From Synechococcus sp. WH 8020 (GTDB taxonomy: Bacteria > Cyanobacteriota > Cyanobacteriia > PCC-6307 > Cyanobiaceae), in the NCBI RefSeq assembly GCF_001040845.1, contig NZ_CP011941.1, positions 2,238,890 through 2,302,889 on the forward strand: 64,000 nt of DNA, given 5' to 3'. Positions 11,154-19,730 of this stretch are shown here, in pieces. The translations under genes and the position numbers were made by a program. The notes beneath the pieces were generated by a model. That model was not told the DNA's origin and did not search any database. It saw only the letters and a program-made list of their open reading frames with translations. How positions within the stretch are numbered: the stretch's first letter is position 1; each line of letters starts with the position of its first letter.

Positions 11154-12308
11154 TCAGTTGGCTCCCACTGAAACCTTCACAGGCATGCCGCTGCGAAGTC
11201 GACTTGTGTTGCTAATCGCCACTTTGTCCCCGGATTTGAGTCCTGATATCACCGGATAGAGATTGTTTTGTAGATCCCCGAGCTGTACTTTAGTTTGAAG
11301 CACAATTGGTGTATTTCCTGGAAGCTTTTCCAATGTTTTTAACGCTTTAGCCGTTGTGTTAGGTGAGCGTTTGATTGTCGGTAGCGCCTTGCTGATGGGT
11401 ACTACCTCATAGACGAAAGGCTGTTGGGCTTGCATCATCACGGCCTGCACCGGTACCGCCAACCGCTCGCTTGATCCGGTAATAATTTCGGAGGTCACGT
11501 ATTGGCCTGTCTTTAATTGTCCGGTGAGGTTGGGAAACTCTGCCTTCACCATCAGTGTGTTGGGAGGACTGCCAGCTTTGGGAATTGCGTAGTAGGGCGA
11601 TACAAATGTGATTGTGCCTTGACCGGTGACTTGCGGGGTGGATTGAGATGCGAGCCGCACTGGTTGTCCCACTTTCACTTGGGATGCCTGCGCTGCGGGA
11701 ATTTCCATCAAGGTCCAGAGAGTTGAGTTGTCAACAATCCCTGTGATGATGTCTCCAGTTTTCACGTAATCGCCAATTTTTACGGTGTCCAAGTCACCGA
11801 TAATCCCGTTAATTGGAGACCGTACAAATTTGTAGTTAAGGGTGGCCTTGTCGGCGATGGCTTGATCTCTTGATGAGATCGCTTTCGTGACGAAGGAATC
11901 ACGGCGTTTTGCTGAAGTGGCTCCTTGTTCGTAAAGGTATTGGTATCGGTCAGCATTCACTCTGTCGTAACGAGCTTGTGCTTGAGATGCATCGAATTGA
12001 GCACTCTGTTGTGTGTTGTCGAGCACAAGAATTACTTGACCTGCTTGAACTTGATCTCCTTCTCTGACAAGTTTTTTGATCACCCGACCATCTGTTTCAG
12101 GGCTGAGGGTCACATTGGTGGTGGATTCAAGGGGGCTTACGGCTTTGATGCTTGGTTTGAAGTTGCCCTGGGAGATCGTTGCAGTCTTGATGGATAAAAG
12201 GGTTGGCCCTGATTTCTTGCTCTGCCCGCATGCTGCAAGCGCAACCGAGAGAGTCAGCACGACAACAAAAGAGCCCCGCACAATGCAACCGATAGTTCCG
12301 CGGACCAT
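11154..12308 (-). CDS. RND efflux periplasmic adaptor lipoprotein
   Basis: Membrane-fusion (adaptor) subunit of the neighbouring RND pump, 384 aa. The N-terminus has a hydrophobic signal ending in a lipobox LAAC with Cys27, so it should be lipid-anchored in the inner membrane. Next come a barrel-sandwich half-motif (SPETDGRVIKKLVREGDQV), an alpha-helical hairpin (about residues 105-150), the second half-motif (RSPINGIIGDL) and beta-barrel domains. It is the first gene of the operon adaptor - pump - hydrolase. The 105 bases between it and the divergent mutY gene must hold both promoters. Confidence 0.93.
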   Translation of the reverse strand: MVRGTIGCIVRGSFVVVLTLSVALAACGQSKKSGPTLLSIKTATISQGNFKPSIKAVSPLESTTNVTLSPETDGRVIKKLVREGDQVQAGQVILVLDNTQQSAQFDASQAQARYDRVNADRYQYLYEQGATSAKRRDSFVTKAISSRDQAIADKATLNYKFVRSPINGIIGDLDTVKIGDYVKTGDIITGIVDNSTLWTLMEIPAAQASQVKVGQPVRLASQSTPQVTGQGTITFVSPYYAIPKAGSPPNTLMVKAEFPNLTGQLKTGQYVTSEIITGSSERLAVPVQAVMMQAQQPFVYEVVPISKALPTIKRSPNTTAKALKTLEKLPGNTPIVLQTKVQLGDLQNNLYPVISGLKSGDKVAISNTSRLRSGMPVKVSVGAN

Positions 12309-12413
12309 ACCTCTTATTGAGGACCAGTGACGCCCTGGCTTCTCCCTCAGTCCCTATCGGGGAACATCAGGTCCTGCAGTGAAGGTATGAATCATGGGAG
12401 CCTGCGCTAATTA

Positions 12414-13568
12414 ATGGACGAACTCAGTGCATTGACACCGGAACTGAGCCGCTCCTTGTTGGCCTGGTGGGAGATGCATGGACGCCGGGATCCTGAGCAG
12501 AAGCCTTGGATGTTCACTCCTGAGGGGACATGGTCTGAGCCCTACGAGCATTTGAATCCCTATCCGATCCATGTCGCTGAGGTGATGCTGCAGCAAACAC
12601 AGCTGCAAGTGGTTTTGCCTTACTGGCAGCGCTGGATGGAGTCCTTCCCAACCCTTGAGGCGTTGGCTCAAGCCGAGGTGCAAACGGTCCTTTTGAGTTG
12701 GCAGGGGCTCGGCTATTACTCCCGAGCCCGTCGTTTGCATGGCTCTGCTCAAACTTTGCTGAAGCGCATCGGCTCTCAGTCCTGCGAAGACCCTCAGAGC
12801 TGGCCCCAGGAGCCAGATTTCTGGCTGGATTTGCCTGGGATCGGCCTTAGTACGGCAGGCGGCATTCTGTCCTCGGCTTTTAATAGTCCCCTGGCGATCC
12901 TGGACGGCAATGTGCGTCGGGTGCTGGCCAGGTATCAGGCTCATTCGCGCCCGCCGATGCGTGACCTGCGCTTGTTCTGGAACTGGAGTGACGCTCTTGT
13001 TGCGGCTGCACCCGGTCGGGCTCGTGATCTCAATCAGGCTCTGATGGACTTCGGAGCCACCGTCTGTAGTCCCCGTTCACCTAATTGCGCGTGCTGTCCT
13101 TGGCAGATGCATTGCTCTGCTTACGCTGCTGGCGATGTGGAGAGCTACCCCGTGAAAGAGACCCCTCGAGCCGTGCCTTTTCAAGTGATTGGCGTGGGTG
13201 TGGTGCTGAACGATGCAGGGGAGGTGTTGATTGATCAACGCCTGAATGAGGGGTTATTGGGTGGGCTATGGGAATTCCCTGGTGGGAAGCAGGAGCCAGG
13301 GGAGGCCATCGTTCAGACCATTGCCCGTGAATTGCAAGAGGAATTGGCGATCGACGTGTCTGTGGGTGAGGAGTTGATCAGTCTTGACCATGCCTACAGC
13401 CATAAAAAGCTGCGGTTTGTGGTGCATCTCTGCCAGTGGCAAAAGGGCGAACCCCAGCCGCTTGCGAGCCAGCAGGTGCGCTGGGTGCGTCCGGAGTCTT
13501 TGTCCGACTATCCCTTCCCTGCTGCCAATGCGCGCATCATTGCTGCGTTGTTGGACCACGTTTCCTGA
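12414..13568 (+). CDS. mutY: A/G-specific adenine glycosylase MutY with Nudix domain
   Basis: Removes adenine mispaired with 8-oxoguanine in base-excision repair. The helix-hairpin-helix glycosylase domain has the catalytic Glu56 (AEVMLQQTQ) and Asp164 (AILDGNVRR). The FeS cluster ligands are in place as Cys218-x6-Cys225-x2-Cys228-x5-Cys234. The C-terminal part (about 255-384) has a full Nudix box: GKQEPGE at 291-297 followed by RELQEEL. The MutY C-terminal domain shares the MutT fold but normally has lost the Nudix residues. The intact box suggests that this domain may still hydrolyse an oxidised nucleotide such as 8-oxo-dGTP (inference). Confidence 0.93.
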   Translation: MDELSALTPELSRSLLAWWEMHGRRDPEQKPWMFTPEGTWSEPYEHLNPYPIHVAEVMLQQTQLQVVLPYWQRWMESFPTLEALAQAEVQTVLLSWQGLGYYSRARRLHGSAQTLLKRIGSQSCEDPQSWPQEPDFWLDLPGIGLSTAGGILSSAFNSPLAILDGNVRRVLARYQAHSRPPMRDLRLFWNWSDALVAAAPGRARDLNQALMDFGATVCSPRSPNCACCPWQMHCSAYAAGDVESYPVKETPRAVPFQVIGVGVVLNDAGEVLIDQRLNEGLLGGLWEFPGGKQEPGEAIVQTIARELQEELAIDVSVGEELISLDHAYSHKKLRFVVHLCQWQKGEPQPLASQQVRWVRPESLSDYPFPAANARIIAALLDHVS

Positions 13569-13633
13569 ATTGGGGCGCGTTGGTTGGCATCACGCTTAGC
13601 CGTAGCCAGCCTTAAACGATCCGACTTGCTGTC

Positions 13634-14626
13634 ATGGCCGATCTGTCTGCGTTGGCTCCTCGCGTGTTGTGCCTGGGTGAGGCCTTGGTGGACCGGCTTG
13701 GTCCGCTTGGCGGGGATCCCGCTATAGCTGCGCCCGATTTGTGTGATGACCGACTGGGTGGGGCTCCCGCCAACGTGGCCTGTGCTCTCGCTCGGCTGGG
13801 CACACCCGTTGGCCTCGTTGGTCGACTGGGTGAAGATGCAATCGGGGCTGCATTCTTCGAGCTTTTCAAGGGCCGGGGTGTCGATGTGAGGGCGCTTCAA
13901 CGTGATCCCAGTCACCCAAGTCGGGTGGTGTTGGTTCGCCGCCATGCCAATGGGGAGCGTGTGTTTCAGGGATTTGCCGGAGATCACATCCTGGGTTTCG
14001 CCGATCAACTGCTGGATCGTGGTTGTTTGGAAGCGGTCTGGCAGAGCTTGGCCGATCAAGCTCGCTGGCTATTAGTCGGCACGATTCCCTTGGCATCGAT
14101 GGCTTCTGCAGACTCCTTGCAATGGGTGTTGGCTCAGGCCAAGGCTGCTGATCTTGCCTTGGCTTTAGATGTGAATTGGCGTCCAACCTTCTGGGATCTC
14201 GAGGCAGATCCTGCGGCGGGCCCCACCGTGGATGCGTTAGCGGCGATCAAGCCCTTGTTGGAGCAGGCCTCCTTACTCAAATTGGCGCGGGAGGAGGCGT
14301 TGTGGTTTTTCGGTAGTGATGATCCTGCCGTTATCGCTGCAGGTTTGCCGCGGCAGCCAGACGTGGTGGTGACGGATGGAGCCAATCCCATTCGCTGGTT
14401 GATCGCTCATGAGGCTGGAAGCATGCCGGTGTTTCAGCCCTCTCAGATAATCGATACAACGGGTGCAGGCGATGCCTTTACCGCAGGCCTATTGCACAGT
14501 TGGGATCGTCCAGTCACGGAGCGGTTGCGCTTCGCATCAGCCTGCGGTGCCCTTGTTTGCAGCGGCGCCGGAGCCATCGATCCACAGCCGCGAGAGCAGG
14601 ACGTTCTCGCTTTTCTCAATCAATGA
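13634..14626 (+). CDS. PfkB-family sugar kinase (fructokinase-like)
   Basis: ATP-dependent carbohydrate kinase of the ribokinase/PfkB superfamily, 330 aa. The first signature with GGAPANVACALARLG lies near residue 38, and the second signature DTTGAGDAFTAGLLH with the catalytic Asp is near residue 275. The order of motifs and the length match bacterial fructokinases, so the likely reaction is fructose to fructose-6-phosphate, but ribokinase-like activity on another sugar cannot be excluded. The stop codon overlaps the ATG of the deformylase gene (ATGA), so the two were cotranslated. Confidence 0.88.
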   Translation: MADLSALAPRVLCLGEALVDRLGPLGGDPAIAAPDLCDDRLGGAPANVACALARLGTPVGLVGRLGEDAIGAAFFELFKGRGVDVRALQRDPSHPSRVVLVRRHANGERVFQGFAGDHILGFADQLLDRGCLEAVWQSLADQARWLLVGTIPLASMASADSLQWVLAQAKAADLALALDVNWRPTFWDLEADPAAGPTVDALAAIKPLLEQASLLKLAREEALWFFGSDDPAVIAAGLPRQPDVVVTDGANPIRWLIAHEAGSMPVFQPSQIIDTTGAGDAFTAGLLHSWDRPVTERLRFASACGALVCSGAGAIDPQPREQDVLAFLNQ

Positions 14627-15128
14627 CTGTACGGGCGTTGCTACGGATGGGGGATCCGCTGCTGCGCCAGGTGGCCCAGCCGGTGATGGATTGCCAAGCC
14701 CCGCATTTAGTCGAGTTGGTCGTGGACCTTCAAGACACGATGGCAGCGCATTCCGGTGCCGGTTTGGTAGCACCACAGATTGGCGTTCCCTTGCGCGTGG
14801 TGATTTTCGGTGGTGGAAGCCCCAATCTCCGTTACCCCGATGCTCCAACGCTGCCGTTCACGGTGCTGATCAATCCTGAGCTGACGCCTTTGGGTGAAGA
14901 GCGCGCCCTGGGTTGGGAAGGTTGCCTCAGTGTTCCGGGTCTGCGTGGGGAGGTGAAGTGCTGGAACCGGCTGCGTTACTGCGGCTGGACGCCGGAAGGG
15001 GCTGGATGGATCGGACCGTAGATGGCTTCCATGCCCGTGTGGTGAAGCACGAATGTGATCACCTGGATGGGGTGCTTTCCCCTGATCGTCTCGATACCCT
15101 CAGGTCTTTGGCTTCATTGCTGAATTAG
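14623..15128 (+). pseudogene. def: Peptide deformylase, -1 frameshift
   Basis: Peptide deformylase removes the formyl group from nascent proteins and needs a metal bound by Cys and two His. The first frame runs from the ATG at 14623 and has GAGLVAPQIG and EGCLSVPG (metal-ligand Cys), then reaches a TAG at 15019-15021. The remainder, including the metal motif HECDHLDGVL, is in the next frame and ends at 15128. The shift lies at or near the GGGG at 14998-15001: one extra G there would join GWTPEG to WMDRTVDGFHARVV. It is therefore a recent pseudogene, a sequencing error, or a slippage site. As it stands the product lacks both metal-binding histidines. Confidence 0.8.
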
Positions 15129-16572
15129 AGCCAGCGGGTCGAATTCCCATCGTGCCCTCCTGAGTTAGGGGGGCCTCCACGATCCAGGTGTCCTTGTATC
15201 CCCCTCCTTGGGTGGCATTCACCACGAGTGAGCCCGCTGGTCTTGCGACTCGGGTGAGCCCAGCGTTCAGTAACGCCATGCTGTCTCCCCGATTGAGGAC
15301 AAAAGGACGGAGGTCGACGGCGCAGTGCTCAACGGTCCCGTTGATCAGAGTGGGAACTGTGGAGAGCTGCTGCAGGGGCTGGGCAATGAAATGCCGAGGG
15401 TTGCTCTGGATGCGTGCTGCCATCGCCGCTCGTTCTTGAGAAGACGCCTCTGGTCCCATCAGCATGCCCACGCCTCCAGCGCCGCTAACCTGTTTCACCA
15501 CCAATTGATCGAGCTCGCGAATGACTTTTTGCCGTTGGAGTGGTGCCGTGCAGTCGTAGGTGGGGACCTGCAAAAGCAGGGGCTCTTCACCTAGGTAATA
15601 GCGAATGATCACGGGCAGATGGCTGTAGATCAGCTTGTCGCTGGCGACTCCAACGCCCGGTGCATTTGCAATGGCTACTCCGCCTGCGCTGTATACCGCA
15701 TCAAGTCCAGGAACTCCTAGTAAGTGTCTTGTTGTTCCGTCGGAGCTGCTGATCTGGTCGTCGTTGCGCCGGTAGATCACATCCACCTGTTGACGTTCGT
15801 CTTGTTGATGCCAAACCCGGCCGCTTTCACAGTGCAGCTCTTGGGCTTCCACCAAGGCAATGCCCATCGCGCGCGCTAAGACCTGATGGTCATGGCGCGC
15901 GCTGCTGTTGCGACCTGGGCTGAGGAGGACGACGGTTGGAGATTCACTCCACGGTGCCAAGCCGCGCAGACCCGTCAAGAGTTGCTGTGGTGCGCTAAAG
16001 GGAGGGGCCAGTTGGAGACCGGTTGCCATCCAATCGAGTTGATCCTGCTGAACCCTGCGCGCCGTCAGGCTGAAACCGAGACCAAAGCCACGACGAAGAT
16101 TGTCTTCCAGCACCCGCCATTGGCCCTGGGAATCACGGATCAGATCCGGTGTGGCGATCGTGCACCAGCGCTGGCAAGGACTGGTTAAATCACGTAGCTC
16201 ACGTTGCCAAAAGATTGAACTTTCAAGCAAACCTCTCTGCAGGTGCCCATCTCGCACGATGTGCTGCGGGCCATAGGCATCGGTAAGGAATAGTTCAATC
16301 GCTTGCAAGCGCTGGATCAGACCAGCTTCGAGTCGCTGCCAGTCCCGCTGACTGATCAAGCGGGGGAGTGGATCAAAGGGGAACAGATTATCGCGGCGAT
16401 GGGCTTTCGCTTCCGCTTCAAGGTGGAAGATGGCACCCAATGTCTGGAGTTGTTGCTGGGCTTTGCTGCCGTCCTCACGCAATTGGGCTGGGCCTGCGTT
16501 CTCAAGATTTTGGAGCAGCTGCCACAGGGCTGGTTTGAGCTGTCCTGACTGATTGAGGTCGTATTCATTCAC
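15100..16572 (-). CDS. Circularly permuted ATP-grasp ligase
   Basis: Member of the circularly permuted ATP-grasp family (DUF404/DUF407 type), 490 aa, predicted to form an amide or peptide bond using ATP. Visible family segments are RGLLESSIFWQRELRDL, RVLEDNLRRGFGLGFSL, VDVIYRRNDD, GVGVASDKLIYSH, VVKQVSGAGGVGML (ATP-binding) and NATQGGGYKDTWI near the C-terminus. Relatives often sit beside alpha-E and transglutaminase genes, but here there are none. It is the last gene of the minus-strand block. Its start overlaps the cupin gene by 4 bases and its 3' end overlaps the deformylase remnant by 29 bases. Confidence 0.85.
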   Translation of the reverse strand: MNEYDLNQSGQLKPALWQLLQNLENAGPAQLREDGSKAQQQLQTLGAIFHLEAEAKAHRRDNLFPFDPLPRLISQRDWQRLEAGLIQRLQAIELFLTDAYGPQHIVRDGHLQRGLLESSIFWQRELRDLTSPCQRWCTIATPDLIRDSQGQWRVLEDNLRRGFGLGFSLTARRVQQDQLDWMATGLQLAPPFSAPQQLLTGLRGLAPWSESPTVVLLSPGRNSSARHDHQVLARAMGIALVEAQELHCESGRVWHQQDERQQVDVIYRRNDDQISSSDGTTRHLLGVPGLDAVYSAGGVAIANAPGVGVASDKLIYSHLPVIIRYYLGEEPLLLQVPTYDCTAPLQRQKVIRELDQLVVKQVSGAGGVGMLMGPEASSQERAAMAARIQSNPRHFIAQPLQQLSTVPTLINGTVEHCAVDLRPFVLNRGDSMALLNAGLTRVARPAGSLVVNATQGGGYKDTWIVEAPLTQEGTMGIRPAGSNSAMKPKT

Positions 16573-17237
16573 GCTCTTTCAGCTTTAGCCCGCCTTTGTT
16601 GAAGGAGGTCGTTCTGTTCTTGCTTCAGTTGGCGATCAGCCGTGAGACCTGTTCTGCAGGAGAGCACCTGATCTTCTGGAAGATCGAAGAACACTCCCCC
16701 GTCGGTGGTTTGAATGCAGCCTTCTGCCACATTGAAGATGCGGGCTGAGCCGGTGATCTTTGAGCAGCGACTGCTGGTTCCATAGATATGCAGGCTAAGG
16801 AAGGTCGACTGGCCAGTATTCCCCATCTGGTGGATTAACCCGGGTTCAATGAGGCGAATCTGTTGAGGGGCAAAGGGCTGATTGGCTTTGTGAGAAATCA
16901 CATTCCCCTGTAATCCAAAGCTCTGATGCTGCGCCTCACCAAAACATTGAACGGCTCCCCACAGGGCACTGCCGTGGTCATGGATGGCGGAGTGATCCCC
17001 TGGGAGCCAAGTCATCACCATCACTTCAACATGGCTGCCGTGCCAGACCAGCTGTCTTCCATAGCTCTCGGTTGGGGGGTGCTGTGGCGTGGCCCAAGGG
17101 ATGAGATCGCTGGCTTGAATGTGGCAGCTCGCGATGCATTGAATGAGCTCGGCGCTCGATGGTTCACGCAGCGTGTTCAGCTGCTTGATCAAGACCTTCA
17201 GGCTGGGTGGAAAGGGTTCGGTGGTGCTCAGCGCCAT
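16569..17237 (-). CDS. Cysteine dioxygenase-like cupin
   Basis: Cupin of 222 aa resembling type I cysteine dioxygenases, ferrous enzymes that oxidise the thiol of cysteine or a related small thiol to a sulfinate. The three-histidine iron site is visible as His86 and His88 in IHDHGSALWG and His136 in LIHQMGN. Cys98 (AVQCFGE) and Tyr152 (LHIYG) are candidates for the cofactor-like Cys and Tyr seen in the family. The C-terminal 40 or so residues form a charged helix (KQEQNDLLQQRR). It sits between two ATP-grasp ligases in an operon, so the substrate may be a thiol precursor or a conjugate rather than free cysteine (inference). Confidence 0.8.
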   Translation of the reverse strand: MALSTTEPFPPSLKVLIKQLNTLREPSSAELIQCIASCHIQASDLIPWATPQHPPTESYGRQLVWHGSHVEVMVMTWLPGDHSAIHDHGSALWGAVQCFGEAQHQSFGLQGNVISHKANQPFAPQQIRLIEPGLIHQMGNTGQSTFLSLHIYGTSSRCSKITGSARIFNVAEGCIQTTDGGVFFDLPEDQVLSCRTGLTADRQLKQEQNDLLQQRRAKAERA

Positions 17238-17238
17238 C

Positions 17239-18735
17239 TCAGCGGAGGTTGAGCTCGAGGATCACGACGTCGAACCATGTGTTTCTCAACTTTCCAATGC
17301 GTTGTTGAGTCCCCACGATTCGGTACCCATGTCGTTGGTGAAATTCGACACTATCTGAATTGCTCGCGACGACTTTGGCAACGAGATGACAGTCTCCCTG
17401 CTGTCTCGCTCGCTGGATGAGTTGACGCTGAATTGCGCTGCCGATGCCTCGGTTTCGCTCTGATTGGTGAACGTAGACGGAGGTTTCGGCGGTGTATTGA
17501 TAACCGGCCCTGTTGGAGTAACGCTTGAGTTCGCCCCAGCCCACAACTTCATCGCGATCTTCGGCGACGAGTAGCAGCTCGTGGGGGTCACCCCCCGCTT
17601 GCTTTAAGGCAACATCCTTGGACCCAAAGCGACGGTCATCCATGGTGATCCCGCCAGCATCGATGGCCTGTTGGTAGATCCAGGCGATGGCGGCATGGTC
17701 GCTGGTCTGAGCGGTTCGCACTTTGAGAGCGGATGGTCGCTTGGTGAAATCCTGTATCCAGGCAAGCAGATGGGCCATAGCGTTGCTTTGATACAGCTCA
17801 TCGAGCCGCATAAAGCCACCCACATTGCCGGCATTGATCTCGCTGATGCACCAGCGTCCGCAATCGTCCATCAGGAAGTCGTAGCCCAAAATCCTCAGTC
17901 CCATGGAGCGGTAAGTGGGCCAAGTGGAAGCGATAGCGATGCGTTCATCGTCGCCAATGGTGTCAGCGACACAATCTCCTCCAGCGGCGCGATTGTTCAC
18001 CCAATGTCCATGCTTCGATCGGCGTCGGAAGGCGCCAAGGATGATGCCATCAACGACGACAACTCTTTTGTCTCCGGCCGTGGTGCCTCGAAGAAAACGG
18101 CTGAATTGAAGTGGTTCCTCGCTGCCCTGCTGTAGTGCCTTCAGCAGCTGAAGAAGGGACGTGTCTGCGCGTTCTGCTTCGTGCACATGATCTGTTATCC
18201 ATCCAGATGTTGTGCGCTGAATGCGAAATACTCCTTGGGCTTGCGTGCTGTTGCTCCGTTTCGCCACCACGGTTCCGTGATCGGCAATGAAGCGCTCGAT
18301 GGTATTGGGATCGCAACTGCAGAGGGTTGGTGGTGTGAAGGTACTGGCAACTTCATTGAGGAAAACTGCTTCCATTTGGCGTTTTTTGCTCGATGGCCGA
18401 TTCAGAAACCTCAGTGAGGGCTCCAAGCTTTGGAGACGATTCAGATATCCGTCTCGAAAGGGTTTCAGTGTTCGGCAAAAGGCCGCACTGATTTCGTTCA
18501 GAGGTAGTGCTGTCGGCGAACGAGAGTTCAGCTGAAGAAAGTCCGCTTGATGCAGCGGTTGGGGAAGACGAACAGCTGGCAGTGTGCTTTCTGCCGTTGA
18601 GGACGCAAGAGCGCTGGAAGACACGTGCCAGGACGTTGTGGAACCAGCGGCGACTGCTTTGTAAAACCCAGCGACATCCGAATCAGCTGTCGGATAGGAG
18701 GAAGGATCACAGATCAGCAGCAAATTGCCACTCAT
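17239..18735 (-). CDS. ATP-grasp ligase fused to GNAT acetyltransferase
   Basis: A two-domain protein of 498 aa. Residues 1-335 look like a glutathione-synthetase/RimK-type ATP-grasp ligase: Lys159 (VVAKRS) for ATP, GDKRVVVVDG at 221-230, and the metal-binding ISEINAGNVGGF at 297-308. Residues about 337-498 are a GNAT N-acetyltransferase with the acetyl-CoA loop ERNRGIGSAI, close to the phosphinothricin/amino-acid acetyltransferase group (TSVYVHQS, FHQRHGYR). A natural reading is one polypeptide that makes a peptide-like bond and N-acetylates substrate or product. The start overlaps the exporter gene by 4 bases, and the cupin gene begins 1 base after its end. Confidence 0.85.
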   Translation of the reverse strand: MSGNLLLICDPSSYPTADSDVAGFYKAVAAGSTTSWHVSSSALASSTAESTLPAVRLPQPLHQADFLQLNSRSPTALPLNEISAAFCRTLKPFRDGYLNRLQSLEPSLRFLNRPSSKKRQMEAVFLNEVASTFTPPTLCSCDPNTIERFIADHGTVVAKRSNSTQAQGVFRIQRTTSGWITDHVHEAERADTSLLQLLKALQQGSEEPLQFSRFLRGTTAGDKRVVVVDGIILGAFRRRSKHGHWVNNRAAGGDCVADTIGDDERIAIASTWPTYRSMGLRILGYDFLMDDCGRWCISEINAGNVGGFMRLDELYQSNAMAHLLAWIQDFTKRPSALKVRTAQTSDHAAIAWIYQQAIDAGGITMDDRRFGSKDVALKQAGGDPHELLLVAEDRDEVVGWGELKRYSNRAGYQYTAETSVYVHQSERNRGIGSAIQRQLIQRARQQGDCHLVAKVVASNSDSVEFHQRHGYRIVGTQQRIGKLRNTWFDVVILELNLR

Positions 18736-19730
18736 GTCACTGGCGATGCCGCGTCAGAGGCATTGAGGGTTAGTTCGGCAATGCGTTGCTTGTTTTGACT
18801 GGGTTGCTGCTTTGTGCTGGGCGATAAAGCTGTAATAACAACACCAATCATGATGATGATCAAACCACTCACTTGGCTATCGCTGGGCCACTGACGATTC
18901 AATAAGCCTGCTGCCAAAACTCCGATGGCAGGGGCTGGAGTGGCCCACCTACCTAAACTAATGGAATCAAGTTTGTGAGTTGCGTCAAACCATAGAAGTT
19001 GTGCGATGACGATCACTATGAGGGCGTAGATGCCCATTAATATCCATAGTCGCCCGTAAAAAGCGTCGGCAAAATGATGTGGTCCGTAGACAATATTGGC
19101 GATAATAAAGAAAATTATGCTTGAACTTGCGTTGCGAATAAAGACCAGGCTCTTAAGGGTCACGTTTTGATTCAATACTGCCTTCCCAAGAATTGATGAA
19201 ATGGCAAAGACAACTGTGGAGGCGAGGATTAAGGCGTCTCCCCTGTTAATGGTTCCATCGCCACCGATCAGAGCAACAACCAGGGTTCCAGCAATAATGA
19301 AGCTGAATCCAAACCATTCTTGGCGAGCGATCGTTCGACCGAAGATCAAGGCGCCTGAAAGGGCATAGAGAACAGGGGCTAATCGGCCAAGAAGAATGGC
19401 GTTTGTTGATGAGGTGTAGGTGAGTCCAGTGAAGATCAGTCCGGAGGTGAGGGCCGCAAGGCCTCCGTCGATGAGCAATGTGAGTTGAATCATCCTTGGA
19501 AGTTGTCTCAAGTCTGAGAAAATCGGTCCAGGCCGAAACCACGTGATCAAAACCAGCGCAGCGCAGAGATTGCCGACAAACAACACATTGCAGAAGGAGA
19601 GAGCATCCTCGACTCCAGGCGCGAGGGTCATCGCGTTGGTCACCATGTAGGCGATTAAAACCGGACGGAGCGCAGCTAACACCCGAGATAGCAAGACCTC
19701 AACGCGAGGGTTAAGTGATGTACACCTCAT
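18732..19730 (-). CDS. EamA/DMT-family transporter
   Basis: Integral membrane protein of 332 aa of the drug/metabolite transporter superfamily. About ten hydrophobic segments are arranged as two EamA halves: GLAALTSGLIFTGLTY and NAILLGRLAPVLYALSGALIFG in the first, DALILASTVVFAISSILGKA and SLGRWATPAPAIGVLAAGL in the second. Such proteins usually export amino acids, nucleotides or other small metabolites. The ATG overlaps the stop of the upstream gene by one base (TAATG on the minus strand), and the stop overlaps the ATP-grasp/GNAT gene by 4 bases. This close coupling suggests it exports the product of this operon (inference). Confidence 0.88.
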   Translation of the reverse strand: MRCTSLNPRVEVLLSRVLAALRPVLIAYMVTNAMTLAPGVEDALSFCNVLFVGNLCAALVLITWFRPGPIFSDLRQLPRMIQLTLLIDGGLAALTSGLIFTGLTYTSSTNAILLGRLAPVLYALSGALIFGRTIARQEWFGFSFIIAGTLVVALIGGDGTINRGDALILASTVVFAISSILGKAVLNQNVTLKSLVFIRNASSSIIFFIIANIVYGPHHFADAFYGRLWILMGIYALIVIVIAQLLWFDATHKLDSISLGRWATPAPAIGVLAAGLLNRQWPSDSQVSGLIIIMIGVVITALSPSTKQQPSQNKQRIAELTLNASDAASPVT

